Below are positions 62,844 through 64,000 of a stretch of 64,000 nt of DNA, piece after piece (position 1 is the first letter of the stretch; each line of letters starts with the position of its first letter). The notes under the pieces were generated by a model. It saw only the letters and a list, made by a program, of their open reading frames with translations, had not been told where the DNA came from and ran no database searches. The stretch covers positions 31,554 through 95,553 of the forward strand of contig NZ_JACCJZ010000008.1 in NCBI RefSeq assembly GCF_013425765.1, read 5' to 3'. The position numbers and the translations under genes are program-made. The stretch is from Luteimonas deserti (GTDB lineage: Bacteria > Pseudomonadota > Gammaproteobacteria > Xanthomonadales > Xanthomonadaceae).

Positions 62844-63344
62844 ATGTCGTCGTTGGGCGGCACCTTTACTGATCGGCAGATCGTTGATCACTTCCTGACC
62901 AAGCATTCAAGCATCGACGGGGTGCTGCTGATCTGCGTAGACGAAAAGCACGAATTTTTTACCGGTCAGACGACGCGATCGCTGCGTTTTGATCTCCGTG
63001 CACGAGGGGTCGTTGATCCGCGGCGGCTCACATCACCCCACGCAGAACTGGATCAACTCGTTAGAGGTGCTTTGAAGTACTTTCCTGAAGCGCGCCTCGC
63101 GCCTTACAACGCCGCTCGACTCTGTCTTGGAGCGGAGTCGGACAAGCGGTGCCAAGGCCGATACCGCGTGATTAGCAAGGGAATTGACAGCATGAGCGTT
63201 AGTGTTTCGTCCCGCGATCTGATCCGACTGCTTGCGGGCGATCTGTCGCAGGAAGACTTCTTAAAGACGTATCAATGGGGTGACGGTCAATCCAACCCGT
63301 TCGCGCTTGCTTTAGCTCAAGGGCGCTCGATTCAGTGCGAGTAA
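62844..63344 (+). CDS. Hypothetical protein (166 aa)
   Basis: Not recognised. MSSLGGTFTDRQIVDHFLTK, then IDGVLLICVDEKHEFFTGQT and a C-terminal helical part (SRDLIRLLAGDLSQEDFLKT). Soluble, alpha/beta. A GTG at 62823 in frame would add seven residues; ribosome sites are weak for both. GC content is nearer to the chromosome average than in the preceding pair. Confidence 0.65.
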   Translation: MSSLGGTFTDRQIVDHFLTKHSSIDGVLLICVDEKHEFFTGQTTRSLRFDLRARGVVDPRRLTSPHAELDQLVRGALKYFPEARLAPYNAARLCLGAESDKRCQGRYRVISKGIDSMSVSVSSRDLIRLLAGDLSQEDFLKTYQWGDGQSNPFALALAQGRSIQCE

Positions 63345-63366
63345 CGGGGTCAGGTTCACTTATCGC
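63345..63366. repeat. Short REP/RAYT-associated motif remnant
   Basis: GGGGTCAGGTTCACTTATCG just after the preceding stop resembles the GGGGTCAG-type motif found at ends of REP-associated transposase elements in this group. Only one copy; no transposase nearby. Confidence 0.4.
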
Positions 63367-63466
63367 GCTTGTCGCGGGCTAGCGAATCGACGCCCCATGA
63401 CCTACGTGAATCAGGCCCTACACTCGGACCGGAACACGCCATGCCGGCGTTGACTTGGGGAAACGG

Positions 63467-63718
63467 ATGACCAGTGAACTTGGGGCGGGAATTGCTGCGT
63501 TGGGTCTGGTGTGGATGTTGTTCGTCGGGCTGCTCGCGATTCTGTGGATTCTTGTGCCGTTCGCGATCTTCGGTATCAAGCCATTGTTGCGTGAGCTGGT
63601 CCGCGAGCAGAAGGCGACGCAGGCACTACTCACGACGATTTCCCAGCAGGTTTATCCGATCGCGGTCGAGGTGACAAAGCCGCGCGCTTCGCAGATCGAT
63701 ACTGCGCCGCACGTGTGA
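63467..63718 (+). CDS. Small membrane protein (83 aa)
   Basis: One long hydrophobic segment (IAALGLVWMLFVGLLAILWI, then LVPFAIFGI), followed by a basic helix (KPLLRELVREQKATQALLTT). Unknown family. ATG at 63467 with TTGGGGAAACGG before it; a TTG at 63455 is in frame. It precedes another membrane gene by 23 bases, so they may be a pair. Confidence 0.65.
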   Translation: MTSELGAGIAALGLVWMLFVGLLAILWILVPFAIFGIKPLLRELVREQKATQALLTTISQQVYPIAVEVTKPRASQIDTAPHV

Positions 63719-63741
63719 TCATCGCGACACAGGCACTCGAT

Positions 63742-64000
63742 ATGGAAATCCAGGCGCAAGCTTTGAGCTTCACGGCATTGGAAGCTCGCCTCCGCGACAT
63801 GCCCGGCGGACCGGCGTCGATCCTGAAAACACCGAGTTGGATTCGCTGGTTAAATGTTGCCGGCACTGTCGCGGTCGGCGTTGGTTTGCTGCCCTTCCTG
63901 CTGGTGCAATTTTTGACGCCGCAAATGTGGATGGTGCACATGGCGCAGGTCGGTGTCGGAAGTGCGTGGCTGCTCTACGGACCCGGAATGGCGCGGGGTG
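63742..64000 (+). CDS. Hypothetical membrane protein, partial (runs off window end)
   Basis: 86 codons visible from ATG 63742: MEIQAQALSFTALEARLRDM, then two hydrophobic segments (VAGTVAVGVGLLPFLLVQFL and MAQVGVGSAWLLYGPGMARG). No known family; C-terminus not seen. Confidence 0.6.
   Translation, partial: MEIQAQALSFTALEARLRDMPGGPASILKTPSWIRWLNVAGTVAVGVGLLPFLLVQFLTPQMWMVHMAQVGVGSAWLLYGPGMARG

Overview
The window looks like a chromosomal segment of a high-GC gammaproteobacterium of the Xanthomonadaceae/Lysobacteraceae (a Xanthomonas, Lysobacter, Luteimonas or Stenotrophomonas relative). The reasons are the GC-rich coding with very long antisense open frames, the Xanthomonas-type integron attC repeats, the gene neighbourhoods (mreBCD-mrdA-rodA-mltB-rlpA-dacA, ybeD-lipB-lipA, a split class II ribonucleotide reductase) and the protein families. 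No rRNA or tRNA gene was recognised. All calls come from reading the sequence; nothing was searched against a database.

Layout. 1-2.7 kb: the N-terminal half of a MATE efflux pump (minus) and a 534-residue protein of unknown function. 2.7-8.2 kb: a gene-poor stretch, then an integron gene-cassette array on the minus strand. It has eleven attC-type sites (nine good, two degenerate) and about ten small cassette genes, but no integrase in the window (a CALIN, cluster of attC sites lacking an integrase). 8.5-19.4 kb: a PfkB sugar/nucleoside kinase, then the cell-shape and cell-wall run mreB-mreC-mreD-mrdA(PBP2)-rodA-mltB-rlpA-dacA. 19.5-25.2 kb: a six-gene minus-strand lipid operon resembling E. 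coli ynbABCD with two extra genes. 25.3-27.8 kb: ybeD, a BLUF blue-light receptor, lipB and lipA. 28-30.2 kb: the periplasmic protease Prc, followed by 1.5 kb without a gene that carries an 8-bp tandem repeat and a degenerate duplicated block.

31.7-36.4 kb: two EamA exporters (YedA-like and RarD), a secreted alpha/beta hydrolase, and an XdhC/MocA-like pair. 36.4-41.2 kb: a MacAB-like efflux operon (adaptor, ATPase, two permeases, small membrane protein). Divergent from it, 41.5-46.9 kb: an ABC-2 exporter, a secreted amidohydrolase with a CIA30-like tail, and a DesK/DesR-type two-component pair. 47.2-53.0 kb: 2-oxoadipate dioxygenase/decarboxylase (HglS), a small membrane protein, an azoreductase with a divergent LysR regulator, a leucyl aminopeptidase and a HAD phosphatase. 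53.1-57.2 kb: an AI-2E family permease, three envelope-stress-like small proteins (one unknown, a DUF1469-type, a DUF883) and a DegQ/HtrA protease. 57.8-61.7 kb: class II ribonucleotide reductase split into two genes around a histone-H1-like gene. 61.75-64 kb: an AT-richer island of unrecognised small genes, with a remnant REP-type motif.

The most unusual parts are the integrase-less cassette array (with one 112-bp attC and cassettes whose stop codons are supplied by attC), the extended ynb-type lipid operon, the BLUF receptor inside the lipoate locus, the H1-like gene between the halves of the reductase, and the AT-rich tail.
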